A stretch of 41,061 bases of DNA from an uncultured Bacilli bacterium (GTDB lineage Bacteria; Bacillota_I; Bacilli_A; RF39; UBA660). Each line of letters starts with the position of its first letter. Within the stretch, counting starts at the first letter, position 1. Below, in pieces: positions 15,611 through 23,982 of this stretch. Location: positions 1 to 41,061 of the forward strand of contig CALVRX010000002.1 in NCBI GenBank assembly GCA_944358815.1. The letters run 5' to 3'. The translations under genes and the position numbers were made by a program. The notes under the pieces were generated by a model. That model was not told where the DNA came from. It did not search any database and was given only the letters and a program-made list of their open reading frames with translations.

Positions 15611-16083
15611 AAGAGGCAATAGCAAATGCTGGGGTATTTAATTTAATTATTATTTTTGTAATAGTTTTAATTCTTTTGTTTATTGGTTCTCTTTCTTATT
15701 CTCGTGGCTTTAAAGCTAAGAATAAAATATTAGAAGAAATTGAAAAAGATCAAGGTTATACTAGTGATACAGAGGCAAGAATAGATGATTGGCTTGGTAA
15801 TATTGGTTACCGTGTTAATACTGGTTTGAATAGTAATTCAGATGATTGTCCAGCTTCAGCTGAGGGTAATGGTGGCAGTCATGGAAAATTGGTAAGTGGT
15901 TCAGCTCTTTATCAATACTGTGTTTATGAATTTGATACTTGCACTTCTGGTTCGGATAATTCTAAGTGCGGTAAATATTATAGAGTTATTGCTTATATGT
16001 ATTTTGATATACCTTTACTTGGTGGTTTACTTAAGATACCAGTAAATGGAGAGTCTGTGATATTTAATGAAATTACTAGTTAG
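15607..16083 (+). CDS. Pilin-like protein B (pseudopilin candidate)
   Basis: A 158-residue paralogue of the preceding protein, starting MKEAIANAGVFNLIIIF, with a helix to about residue 30. The shared YSRGFKAKNKILEEIEKDQ motif follows, then an extracytoplasmic region with four Cys (DDC, YC, DTC and KC). The ATGA overlap with the upstream gene implies translational coupling and similar amounts of the two products. Together with the genes at 9924 and 14821 it makes four short proteins with the same type of N terminus. No known family name is claimed. Confidence 0.72.
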   Translation: MKEAIANAGVFNLIIIFVIVLILLFIGSLSYSRGFKAKNKILEEIEKDQGYTSDTEARIDDWLGNIGYRVNTGLNSNSDDCPASAEGNGGSHGKLVSGSALYQYCVYEFDTCTSGSDNSKCGKYYRVIAYMYFDIPLLGGLLKIPVNGESVIFNEITS

Positions 16084-16095
16084 GATGGTGGAATC

Positions 16096-17103
16096 ATGAA
16101 TGTTTTAATTGTTAATAAGTTTCGCGATGCTTTGGCTAATTTAGATATTGAAGTTATCAAAGAGTTGGAAGGGGAATTTACAGTTGATGAAATAATCAAT
16201 ACTTTTCAAAATTTCTTTTTTCAAAAAATGATTATCGATGTGACTGCAATAAAAAATTATAAAGAGGTAAAAACTTTACAGCAGCTTTCTTTATCTTTAG
16301 ATGTGGATAAGGTTATTTTACTTCTTGATGGTTCACCTGAAACCACTGATCCTGAGTATTTATCGGATTTAATTTCTATGGGAATATATAATTTTACGAT
16401 GAATGTTGATGGTGTTAAATGGCTTATTGATCATCCTAATAGTTATCGCGATGTGGCACAATATCATCAATTAGATACAACACATGGTTCTTCTTATACT
16501 AATGCAGAATCTGTTTCTTATAGTCAAAATTTTAAGAAGTGTTCTGTAATATGTTTTAAGGATATTACACCTAGTGCGGGAGCGACTACTTTAATATATA
16601 TTGCGAAAAAGCAGTTGCAACGTAATTATGATGTGGTGGCAATTGAAATTGATAAACATGATTTTATGTATTTCGATGAAGATAAAATGTACAGTATAAC
16701 TAGTGGTGAGATTGGCAATACTATTTCTAAATATAGTTCTTCTGATATTATTTTAGTGGATGGAAATGGTAGCCCTGTAATAGATACTTTTGCAAGTGAA
16801 GTTATTTATTTATTAGAACCATCTAAAATACAGTTAAATAAATTATTAGCACGGGATCCAAAGGTGCTTGAGAGAAATAAAAATAAGAAAATTGTGTTAA
16901 ATCAGTGTATGCTTAGTGAACAAGATGTTTCGGATTTTGAATTTGAAACTGGTTTAAAGGTATATGCTAAAATACCACCACTTAATGACCAAAGCGATGA
17001 AAATGTGGCTTTAGATAATTTTTTTGTTAAACTTGGATTTTCAAAGCAAGGTAGTTCTAGCGGTGGAGAAGAAAAAAAAGGAATTAAAGGGTTATTTAAG
17101 TAA
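16096..17103 (+). CDS. TadZ/CpaE-like ParA-family protein with degenerate P-loop
   Basis: A 335-residue cytoplasmic protein with two parts. An N-terminal receiver-like domain (about 1-115, with VILLLDGSPETTD) is followed by a ParA/MinD-like domain whose P-loop position reads ITPSAGATT near residue 157, lacking the usual KGGxGK lysines. A second-half segment SSDIILVDGNGSP corresponds to Walker B. Atypical Walker A motifs are known for TadZ/CpaE proteins, which place Tad pili in the cell. Its position after the pilin-like genes fits that role. The protein ends in a basic tail (KKGIKGLFK). A terminator overlaps the stop. Confidence 0.75.
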   Translation: MNVLIVNKFRDALANLDIEVIKELEGEFTVDEIINTFQNFFFQKMIIDVTAIKNYKEVKTLQQLSLSLDVDKVILLLDGSPETTDPEYLSDLISMGIYNFTMNVDGVKWLIDHPNSYRDVAQYHQLDTTHGSSYTNAESVSYSQNFKKCSVICFKDITPSAGATTLIYIAKKQLQRNYDVVAIEIDKHDFMYFDEDKMYSITSGEIGNTISKYSSSDIILVDGNGSPVIDTFASEVIYLLEPSKIQLNKLLARDPKVLERNKNKKIVLNQCMLSEQDVSDFEFETGLKVYAKIPPLNDQSDENVALDNFFVKLGFSKQGSSSGGEEKKGIKGLFK

Positions 17104-17113
17104 TTCTTTTTTT
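17081..17113 (+). terminator. Terminator closing the Tad-like half
   Basis: GAATTA (17081-17086) pairs with TAATTC (17101-17106), extended by A/T pairs and followed by seven T. The stem spans the stop codon of the TadZ-like gene. Confidence 0.55.
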
Positions 17114-17143
17114 GTAAAATCAATGTATTGGAAAATATATCTA

Positions 17144-17172
17144 TTGACAAATTTTTGAATAAAATGTATATT
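17144..17172 (+). promoter_or_regulatory. Strong promoter opening the T4SS-like half
   Basis: TTGACA (17144-17149) and TATATT (17167-17172) are 17 bases apart. AAGAGGAGG precedes the ATG at 17201. This is among the best sigma-A-type promoters in the window, and it drives the two VirB2-like genes. Confidence 0.75.
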
Positions 17173-17200
17173 TAATATATAGATTAAGAGGAGGTTTATT

Positions 17201-17569
17201 ATGAATTTAATCAGTGCTTTGTATTGCGAAAGTGTTATATCAGGAGGTATTCCAAATGGTATTGGTAATGCTATTCATTTAATTGTTGTAGCAATTCAAA
17301 TAGTAGTACCAATATTACTTATAATTTGGGGTATGATTGACTTCGCTAAGGCTATAATTGGACAAGATGAGGATAAAATCAAAGCAGGTCAAAAGTTATT
17401 TATGAAAAGACTTATTGCTGCTGTATTAGTATTCCTAATTGTAACAATTGTTCAACTTTTAATTAATGTAGCTGCTAGTGTGGCAAATGGAGATGGTTCT
17501 GGTACAGATGTTAATAATGTATGGAATTGTGCTAAAGAGCTAATTAGTGGTAAAGCATCAGGTGCGTAA
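17201..17569 (+). CDS. VirB2/T4SS-pilin-like two-helix protein 1
   Basis: A 122-residue protein with two membrane helices (about 26-50 and 70-92) joined by a charged loop (FAKAIIGQDEDKIKAGQKL) and a short polar tail with one Cys. This helix-loop-helix with a basic cytoplasmic loop is the shape of VirB2/TrbC and the broader T4SS-pilin family. No clear signal-peptide cleavage site is seen. A strong promoter and ribosome site point to high expression, as expected of a filament or channel subunit. The next gene is a paralogue, and the C-terminal end of the gene at 18103 has the same module. Confidence 0.72.
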   Translation: MNLISALYCESVISGGIPNGIGNAIHLIVVAIQIVVPILLIIWGMIDFAKAIIGQDEDKIKAGQKLFMKRLIAAVLVFLIVTIVQLLINVAASVANGDGSGTDVNNVWNCAKELISGKASGA

Positions 17570-17599
17570 ATAAAATAGTTTAGAAAGTGGGAATAAGAT

Positions 17600-17992
17600 A
17601 TGGATTTAATTTATATGTTAGATGCAGCTGATTCGACTTTATGTGAAGGTATTTTGATACCTAATGTTATATTTAATGCAGTGTCAACTATTATTAAAGG
17701 TATTAAAATTATAGTTCCGGTATTACTTATAATATGGGGTATGATGGATTTTGCAAAGTCTGTAGTTGCTAAAAAAGAGGAAGATATAAAAAAATACCAA
17801 AAGGCTTTTGTTTCACGTCTTATTTCTGCTTTAATTGTATTTTTGATTATATTTATTGTACAACTCGCCGTTAATTTAGTTTCTGGTGTTGAGGATTCTA
17901 CAAATTCTGAAGGCACTACAGTGAGTGATATTTGGAGCTGTAGTAAGAAATTTATTAATGGTGTGGATACAACTGAACAAACAGAAGAATAA
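17600..17992 (+). CDS. VirB2/T4SS-pilin-like two-helix protein 2
   Basis: A 130-residue paralogue of the upstream protein. The core KIIVPVLLIIWGMMDFAKS is nearly identical, followed by the charged loop (KKEEDIKKYQKAF) and a second helix. It starts with a short Cys-containing N-terminal region and ends in an acidic tail. The ribosome site (GAAAGTGGGAAT) is weaker than for the first copy, so it may be the minor subunit. A terminator follows directly, so the two paralogues form a short bicistronic unit. Confidence 0.72.
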   Translation: MDLIYMLDAADSTLCEGILIPNVIFNAVSTIIKGIKIIVPVLLIIWGMMDFAKSVVAKKEEDIKKYQKAFVSRLISALIVFLIIFIVQLAVNLVSGVEDSTNSEGTTVSDIWSCSKKFINGVDTTEQTEE

Positions 17993-18020
17993 GAGTTATC
18001 TTTTATGATAATTCTTTTTT
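17993..18020 (+). terminator. Terminator after the VirB2-like pair
   Basis: GAGTTATC (17993-18000) pairs with GATAATTC (18007-18014), with one G-U pair and a six-base loop, followed by six T. Confidence 0.75.
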
Positions 18021-18040
18021 GATTTTTTGGACAATGATGT

Positions 18041-18068
18041 TTGTTGATTTATAAATTTATGTTATAAT
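18041..18068 (+). promoter_or_regulatory. Promoter of the VirB6-VirB4 unit
   Basis: TTGTTG (18041-18046) and TATAAT (18063-18068) are 16 bases apart, and TG at 18060-18061 makes an extended -10. It precedes the gene at 18103. Confidence 0.6.
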
Positions 18069-18102
18069 GAATATGTATGTTATGTTTAAGGTAGGGGAAT
18101 CT

Positions 18103-19062
18103 ATGAAAAAATATCTTATATCTGTTTTTTTAATTATTGGAATTCTTTTTATTAATATAAACGGAGTTAATGCTGCTAATATCCAAGGTGGTGGTGGAGG
18201 ATCAGATCCTGATTCTCTTAAAACTGAAGATGGCTATGCTAGATGTGTATATGCTGGATATGGAAGAATATATTCAACTATTCAACTTACCATTACAGTT
18301 TATAAAGATACAGATGGTGTTGTTCGTTCTTATGCGGATATGCAGTGTGCTAAGAAAGGTGAAGATACTTTATCTCATTGTGATATTCATAATTATAATG
18401 ATATTTTCCATAATGCAGATGCTACATTATATAGTAAATTTCACGATAATAACGGTTGGAAATGTTATGATGGTATATATGCTACAACTGGAAATGGTGG
18501 TAGAATTGAATTGATAATAGATGAAGCAGCAGGAACACATTTCGAATTGTTAGATGATGAATCAGAAGTAGTTAATGAAAATGATTCTATAGATACTAGT
18601 CATGATGGTGATAGTGTAGTAGATGTTGAGGATCATTATTCTGATTCAGACTCAGGTTCAAGCACTGGTACTGGTACTGGTGACGCGGCTGTAGATGCTA
18701 TTTTGGATTGGGCAAATGGTCAAGGATATGGTAATAATATTAGGGCAGTAGGTGATCCTTGTAATATTATTAATAATAATTTAAAAGACATTTTAAGTAG
18801 TGTGTTTTGGCTTATCAGTGTTGCTGGAATTATATTAGTTGTTGTTATGACGGCGATTAGTTTTATTAAAGCGATTGTTGGTTCTGATGATGAAAAGTTA
18901 AGAAATGCTTTAAGCCATTTAATAACAAGAGTTATCGTAGTTATTATTTTACTTTTATTACCGATGCTTTTACAATTTGTTATTAATCTAGTAAATGATA
19001 GCTTTGAAGGTCAAGTTAAAATTGGTGATGATGGAAACGTCTTCTGTGATATAACGAGATAA
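18103..19062 (+). CDS. Exported domain fused to a VirB2-like two-helix module
   Basis: A 319-residue protein in three parts. A signal peptide (MKKYLISVFLIIGILF, cleavage near NAA) leads into an extracytoplasmic Cys-containing domain (about 25-140), then an acidic Ser/Asp/Gly linker (about 145-205). The C-terminal part has two helices joined by FIKAIVGSDDEKLRNAL, matching the FAKAIIGQDEDKIKAGQ loop of the small proteins at 17201 and 17600. It thus looks like a pilin-module protein carrying an extra exported domain. The frame is open from 18067, but that ATG lies inside the -10 box; ATG 18103 has AGGGGA ahead of it. Confidence 0.75.
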   Translation: MKKYLISVFLIIGILFININGVNAANIQGGGGGSDPDSLKTEDGYARCVYAGYGRIYSTIQLTITVYKDTDGVVRSYADMQCAKKGEDTLSHCDIHNYNDIFHNADATLYSKFHDNNGWKCYDGIYATTGNGGRIELIIDEAAGTHFELLDDESEVVNENDSIDTSHDGDSVVDVEDHYSDSDSGSSTGTGTGDAAVDAILDWANGQGYGNNIRAVGDPCNIINNNLKDILSSVFWLISVAGIILVVVMTAISFIKAIVGSDDEKLRNALSHLITRVIVVIILLLLPMLLQFVINLVNDSFEGQVKIGDDGNVFCDITR

Positions 19063-19077
19063 AAGAGGAGGTACTAT

Positions 19078-21318
19078 ATGGAAATTGTACAAAATCTTTT
19101 TAGGACTTTGATGTTCTTTTTGGATAATATTGTATACGGTTTGATTCCAACAATTTATAAGCTATTTGTATATTTAGCTAATTTAAATTTGTATGGTAAT
19201 GATTCAGGTAATCCTATTCAAGAAATTGTTAATCATATATATGTATTACTTGGTATATTTATGCTATTTAAAGTTAGTTTTTCCCTTTTACAATATATTG
19301 TTGATCCTTCTTCTTTTAGAGATAGTTCGAAAGGAATGGGAAAACTAGTTACAAATGTATTGGTAGCTATGGTTTTATTAGTAAGTGTCCCTTTTATTTT
19401 CGAAAAGGCTATGGAGTTGCAAGCAGTAATTGTAGAAAATAATGTAATTGGTCAATTAATTTTAGGTCAAGACATGGGAGGAAGTAGTGATAATACTGTT
19501 GATGTGATAAACACTAAAGCAAAGGATTTACAATTTCTGATGTTTGGGGCTTTTTATTCTTTAAATCCTGAAGTAACTAATAATGAAACATTTGCTGGAT
19601 GTGCTGGTACAAGTGGAGTGTTTGGATCTATAGATATGGCAACGGAATCTTGTTTGACCGCTTTAGATAGCGCCTTAAGCGGCTATGAAGACGCATCGGC
19701 TAATAATGTTACTTTATATAGTTTCTTTAAGCATGGTTCAGATGGATTAGATGAGAGAAAATTTGGTGATTTTGATAAATTACTTTGGTGGAAAGTTGAT
19801 GGACAGTATGTTATTAATTATTTACCTTTTATTTCGACAGCAGTTGGGATTTATGTAGTATTTTTATTGATTACATTTTGTGCTGATATTGCACTTCGAG
19901 CTATTAAATTATTATTTTTACAAATGATTGCTCCAATTGCTATAGTGTCTTATATAGATCCTAAAGAGTCAATTAGTAATGGTAAAATGAGTGCATGGAT
20001 AAAAGAAACAGCTTCAACTTATTTTTCATTATTTATCAGATTAGCAACTGTTTTCTTAGTTGTAATGTTAGTTTCATTAATTGCATCAAGTGTTTTAGCT
20101 GACGGTGGTTATATTTCTGGTATGATTAATCCACAAGAGTATAATATATGGATATATTTATTCTTAATTATTGGTGCTTTTATGTTTGCTAGACAAGTTC
20201 CTAAAATAATAGAATCTATTTTCGGAATTAAAGGTTCTGGTAATCTTAGTCTTAATCCATTTAAAACTGTTAGTAATTTCTTATCTACTCCAATTGTAGC
20301 AGCTGGTGGTGCGGCAGTTGGTGGTGCTTTAGGAGCAGCTGCAGCTAATACAATAGCAGCTGCAGCACCGATTACTAATAATATAAAAACTAGATTGGAT
20401 AATAAGTTTGGTAATAATTCCGCGCTTATAAATTTTAGAAATAAAGTTAGTAATGTTAAAAATGCTGTTAAACCTTTTGCTTCCGCCGCTTCGCCTTGGT
20501 TAGGTATTGGTACTGGTGCTGTTAGTGGTGCTGTTCGAGGTGCTCGTGCTGGATATAGCGATAAAAATATTTTAAGCGGTGCCAATAAAGCTCGTTTGGG
20601 TACAAATGATGCAAGATTACGTAGGGATGTTTATGGTACTGAATATCCGGATCCAAAAACTGGTCAGATGAAAAAGGCTTATTCTTCGACAGAAAGAATG
20701 CAAGATGCTGTTCGAAATTTTGCAGGTATAAGGAATAAAGATGGTGGAATTGGTAAGATTGATAAACAGATTAAGGATCTTTCTAAGAGTATATCAGATA
20801 AGAGTATGGAAGAATCAGGTTTAAGAGAACAAATGTCTAAATTTAAAGGAAAATTTGATGAAGATCAATTAAAAGCAGCTCTTCATTCTGATACTTATGA
20901 GGAATATTTAAGGTCTCAAAGTGTTAATGTTCCAACTGCACGTACTATTAATGAAGATATTAATAGAAGAGTACCAGAAGTTTCTGCTTCATCTTCTAAT
21001 ACAACTTCAAGTAGTACCACAACTATTAATCCAACAGTTGTAGTATCATCTAATTCAGATGTCAATAGAGAGGTGACTAATGTGAATAATGTACCATTAT
21101 ATGCTCAAAATAATGCTCAAAATACAACTCAAAATAATGCTCAAAATACTCAATCATTTACATTACCAGCTGGTATGTTAGATAAGGAATCATTTGAAGA
21201 ATATAAGAGATATAATGCGGCTATTAATAGTGTTAATGAGGAACAACATAAATTAGAGGATGATGTCTCTTTATATCAAAAAGTTTCTGATATAAAACAT
21301 AATGCGAAAAAGCAATAA
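19078..21318 (+). CDS. VirB6/TrbL-like polytopic channel protein
   Basis: A 746-residue protein. Hydrophobic helices lie at about 8-33, 55-78, 97-116, 245-290, 313-340 and 355-373. The block ALRAIKLLFLQMIAPIAIVS is characteristic of TrbL/VirB6 proteins, which form the inner-membrane channel of type IV secretion systems. After the last helix come a Gly/Ala-rich segment (about 400-435) and a ~300-residue soluble tail with charged helices and a Thr/Ser/Asn/Gln-rich stretch (NNAQNTTQNNAQNTQ). An extracytoplasmic loop of about 125 residues with two Cys lies between helices 3 and 4. AAGAGGAGG precedes the ATG. It heads the VirB6-PrgI-VirB4 order typical of Gram-positive T4SS. Confidence 0.85.
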   Translation: MEIVQNLFRTLMFFLDNIVYGLIPTIYKLFVYLANLNLYGNDSGNPIQEIVNHIYVLLGIFMLFKVSFSLLQYIVDPSSFRDSSKGMGKLVTNVLVAMVLLVSVPFIFEKAMELQAVIVENNVIGQLILGQDMGGSSDNTVDVINTKAKDLQFLMFGAFYSLNPEVTNNETFAGCAGTSGVFGSIDMATESCLTALDSALSGYEDASANNVTLYSFFKHGSDGLDERKFGDFDKLLWWKVDGQYVINYLPFISTAVGIYVVFLLITFCADIALRAIKLLFLQMIAPIAIVSYIDPKESISNGKMSAWIKETASTYFSLFIRLATVFLVVMLVSLIASSVLADGGYISGMINPQEYNIWIYLFLIIGAFMFARQVPKIIESIFGIKGSGNLSLNPFKTVSNFLSTPIVAAGGAAVGGALGAAAANTIAAAAPITNNIKTRLDNKFGNNSALINFRNKVSNVKNAVKPFASAASPWLGIGTGAVSGAVRGARAGYSDKNILSGANKARLGTNDARLRRDVYGTEYPDPKTGQMKKAYSSTERMQDAVRNFAGIRNKDGGIGKIDKQIKDLSKSISDKSMEESGLREQMSKFKGKFDEDQLKAALHSDTYEEYLRSQSVNVPTARTINEDINRRVPEVSASSSNTTSSSTTTINPTVVVSSNSDVNREVTNVNNVPLYAQNNAQNTTQNNAQNTQSFTLPAGMLDKESFEEYKRYNAAINSVNEEQHKLEDDVSLYQKVSDIKHNAKKQ

Positions 21319-21333
21319 AAAAGGGGTGATTAG

Positions 21334-21663
21334 ATGCAGTTTTTAATTCCGGCAAATTCAAAAAAGTCTATGCTTATATTTGGTGCTTTTACAACATTTG
21401 ATTTAATTTTATTTGCTAGTGGTTTAGGTGTGTCTATTATTATGTTACTTATTATAGCACCGAATAGTTTTGCAACAGCGGTTATTGATTTATTACCTGG
21501 TTTAATATGTGGATTTTTGGTTTTACCAATTCCTAATTATCACAATTGTATGGTAATATTAGTAGAAATGTATAAATTTTTTACATCTAGACAAAAATTT
21601 ATTTGGAAAGGATGGTGTGTGAAAGATGAGTTCAAAGAAGAATCGGAGCAAGTACACAAATGA
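21334..21663 (+). CDS. PrgI/VirB3-like membrane protein
   Basis: A 109-residue protein with two adjacent helices (about 14-42 and 48-68), a start of MQFLIPAN and a short basic tail (FTSRQKFIWKGW). Size, topology, the early IP and position directly before VirB4 match the PrgI family, the Gram-positive counterpart of VirB3. It would link VirB4 to the membrane channel. The end of the gene overlaps the next start by 38 bases, so translation of the two is probably coupled. AAAGGGGTGAT is the ribosome site. Confidence 0.78.
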   Translation: MQFLIPANSKKSMLIFGAFTTFDLILFASGLGVSIIMLLIIAPNSFATAVIDLLPGLICGFLVLPIPNYHNCMVILVEMYKFFTSRQKFIWKGWCVKDEFKEESEQVHK

Positions 21664-22177
21664 TTTTGTACCGATAAGGTCGATTACAAATGGTGTTATT
21701 ATTTGTGAGAATAATGAGAAGGTTACAGGAGTAAAAATATTTCCTAGAAATATTTTTATTCTTGAACCTGATGTTCAAAATATGATTATTTCCAATTTGA
21801 AAAATGTTTATAATTTAATTGATTATGAATTTTGGATTATTGTAGCTGATAGACCTGTTGATATAACTTCATATTTGTCAAGATTACAATTACTTTATAA
21901 TTCACAAACTAATCCAGTAAAAAGGAAGCTAATTTTAGAGGATATTAATAAAGCTAATATGTTTACAACGACAATGAATGTTGTGGATACAGAATATTAT
22001 TTACTTTTTAAAGAGAAAGATATGGATAAAATTCAAAAGAAGATAAGAAATTTAATCCAGGCTTTTGCGAATGCGGGATTGAATGCGGCACAAACATCTA
22101 ATGATGATTTGAGAATTATTTTGGATAATTTCTTAAACGGCGGAATGACTACTTCGTTTGGGACGGTGATGAGTTAA
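21626..22177 (+). CDS. virB4: VirB4 N-terminal domain as a separate gene
   Basis: A 183-residue soluble protein whose start (FVPIRSITNGVIICENN) and following alpha/beta region match the layout of the N-terminal domain of VirB4/TraE-type ATPases, which contacts VirB3/PrgI. It ends in TAA at 22175-22177, and the ATPase part begins at ATG 22177 in another frame, sharing one base. Together the two products give about 777 residues, the usual VirB4 length. The clean stop-start overlap suggests a true two-gene arrangement with coupled translation; a frameshift or base-call error is the alternative. No strong ribosome site precedes 21626; reading is probably coupled to PrgI. Confidence 0.7.
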   Translation: MSSKKNRSKYTNDFVPIRSITNGVIICENNEKVTGVKIFPRNIFILEPDVQNMIISNLKNVYNLIDYEFWIIVADRPVDITSYLSRLQLLYNSQTNPVKRKLILEDINKANMFTTTMNVVDTEYYLLFKEKDMDKIQKKIRNLIQAFANAGLNAAQTSNDDLRIILDNFLNGGMTTSFGTVMS

Positions 22178-23961
22178 TGGATATTAAAACGCAAATTGCG
22201 CCTAAGGGTTTGGAATTTAAACCTAGTGGGTTTGTTGCTAGTGATAAATATTCAACAATATTAACAGCTATTAGTTATCCAAAAATGATTTCTCCTGGTT
22301 TTTTGGCTAATTTAACTAGTATTCCTGGGGTAAAAATGGTTATTAAACATTTACCACTTCCTTTTAGCGTTATTAATAAGATGATTAATAAGGAAATTGC
22401 GGATATGAAAGTTCGTTATCAAGAGGAACATGATGTAACGATGCAGGAGAAAATTCGCCAGGATTATGAATCTTTGGAGGCTTTTATTAAGCAGTTAGCG
22501 GCTTCACAAGCTAAAATTTGGGATTTCCAATTACATTTGATGATTACTGCGGATTCGGAAGATGAACTTACTAGTAAAAAGTTACAGGTTAAGAATTATT
22601 TGGAAGCTATGGATATGAGGGCAATTCCTTTACGATTTGAACAAGAGAAGGTTTTGAAGAGTATGCTACCAATTTTTCCGAAGCAGGATATTGAAGATAG
22701 AATTGGTACACCAATACCTTCACCAACATTGGCAGCTATGTATCCATATGTATTTGATAGTATAAAAGATCCTGGATTATCTACTTTACTTGGTGTGGAT
22801 TTTTCTGGTGGTGTTATATTATTTAATCAATTTTTATATCAAATTCAAAAAGAACATAATAGAAATAATGCAAATATGATTATTTTGGGTACTTCTGGTA
22901 GTGGTAAATCGACAGCAGCTAAGTTACTTTTAAGAAGTCATATTAGGAATGGTTATAAAATGGTTTTAATCGATCCGGAAGGTGAACTTGAGGATATGAC
23001 TAAACTTTATGGCGGTGATTTTATCGACCTTGGTAAAGGTGGAGAATTTGGTATGATTAATCCGCTTGAAGTTATTATGGATGCCGACGAGGAAGAAATT
23101 AGACAAGGTATGGGGTATGCGGTACTTACACGTTCTTTACAAACGATAAAGGCTTTTATGAAGTATTATGATCCATCAATTACAGAAGATGTACTTAATA
23201 TTTTTAGTGAGGTAGTACAGGAAACTTATAAACGTTTTGGTGTTGATTTTAATTCAGATTTTACACATTTTACTTCTAAGGATTATCCAACTTTTAAAGA
23301 TGTATATGCGACTGTTAGAGGAAAAATTACTGCGATGCCTGATCAAAGTAAAGAAAGAGATATTTTAGAGCAGCTAGAATTAAAATTGCGTCCATTGATT
23401 AGAGAGTTAAGATTTTATTTTGATGGTACAACGACTATCACGCCTAAGAGTAATTTTATTGTTTTTAATATTAGAGAGTTAATGAATGCGGATGAAAATA
23501 TTAGAAATGCGTTATTCTTTAATGTTTTGAAGTTTGCGTGGAGTTTGACTTTGGATTCTAGTATTAATACGGTTTTGACAGTTGATGAGGCACATGTGCT
23601 TTTATCAGGTAATAATACTTTAGGTGCGGATTTCTTAGCGCAGATACAAAGACGTGCTCGTAAGTATAATACTGGTACAATTATAATTACACAGCAACCT
23701 ACAGACTTTAGTGATCCTAGCGTTATCACTCAAGGAAAGGCAATTTTTGATAATGCTTCATATTATTTGATTATGGGTCTTAAGAAACAAGCAGTTGAAG
23801 ATTTAGGAAAATTAATTGATTTAAATGATAATGAAAAAGAGAGTATTAAAGGATACAATCAAGGTGAGGCTTTGTTTGTATGCGGAAGCAAGCGTATGAG
23901 AATTAATGTTGTAGTTACTCAGCAAGAACTAGATTCATTTGGTTCTGGTGGTGGACTATAA
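22177..23961 (+). CDS. virB4: VirB4 ATPase domain
   Basis: A 594-residue protein that starts at the junction of VirB4 domains (IKTQIAPKGLEFKP). Walker A GTSGSGKS is at about 238-245 and Walker B VLTVDEAHVLLS near 467. The downstream RRARKYNTGTIIITQQP segment is typical of VirB4/TraC hexameric ATPases. It would energise substrate transfer or pilus dynamics on the cytoplasmic face of the membrane. It ends with a Gly-rich tail (GSGGGL), and the NlpC/P60 gene follows after 21 bases, as in Gram-positive transfer operons. The N-terminal part of the family is supplied by the overlapping upstream gene. Confidence 0.9.
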   Translation: MDIKTQIAPKGLEFKPSGFVASDKYSTILTAISYPKMISPGFLANLTSIPGVKMVIKHLPLPFSVINKMINKEIADMKVRYQEEHDVTMQEKIRQDYESLEAFIKQLAASQAKIWDFQLHLMITADSEDELTSKKLQVKNYLEAMDMRAIPLRFEQEKVLKSMLPIFPKQDIEDRIGTPIPSPTLAAMYPYVFDSIKDPGLSTLLGVDFSGGVILFNQFLYQIQKEHNRNNANMIILGTSGSGKSTAAKLLLRSHIRNGYKMVLIDPEGELEDMTKLYGGDFIDLGKGGEFGMINPLEVIMDADEEEIRQGMGYAVLTRSLQTIKAFMKYYDPSITEDVLNIFSEVVQETYKRFGVDFNSDFTHFTSKDYPTFKDVYATVRGKITAMPDQSKERDILEQLELKLRPLIRELRFYFDGTTTITPKSNFIVFNIRELMNADENIRNALFFNVLKFAWSLTLDSSINTVLTVDEAHVLLSGNNTLGADFLAQIQRRARKYNTGTIIITQQPTDFSDPSVITQGKAIFDNASYYLIMGLKKQAVEDLGKLIDLNDNEKESIKGYNQGEALFVCGSKRMRINVVVTQQELDSFGSGGGL

Positions 23962-23982
23962 GTTTGATTTGGAGGTGGTATT

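Noticed and set aside
18170-18514. Second plus-strand frame within the exported VirB2-like protein
   Set aside because: No ribosome site; it lies wholly inside a gene with a signal peptide and a recognisable C-terminal module.
20109-20585. Ala/Leu-rich minus-strand frame inside VirB6
   Set aside because: It arises from the complement of the Gly/Ala-rich segment; no start signals, and the plus frame is well supported.
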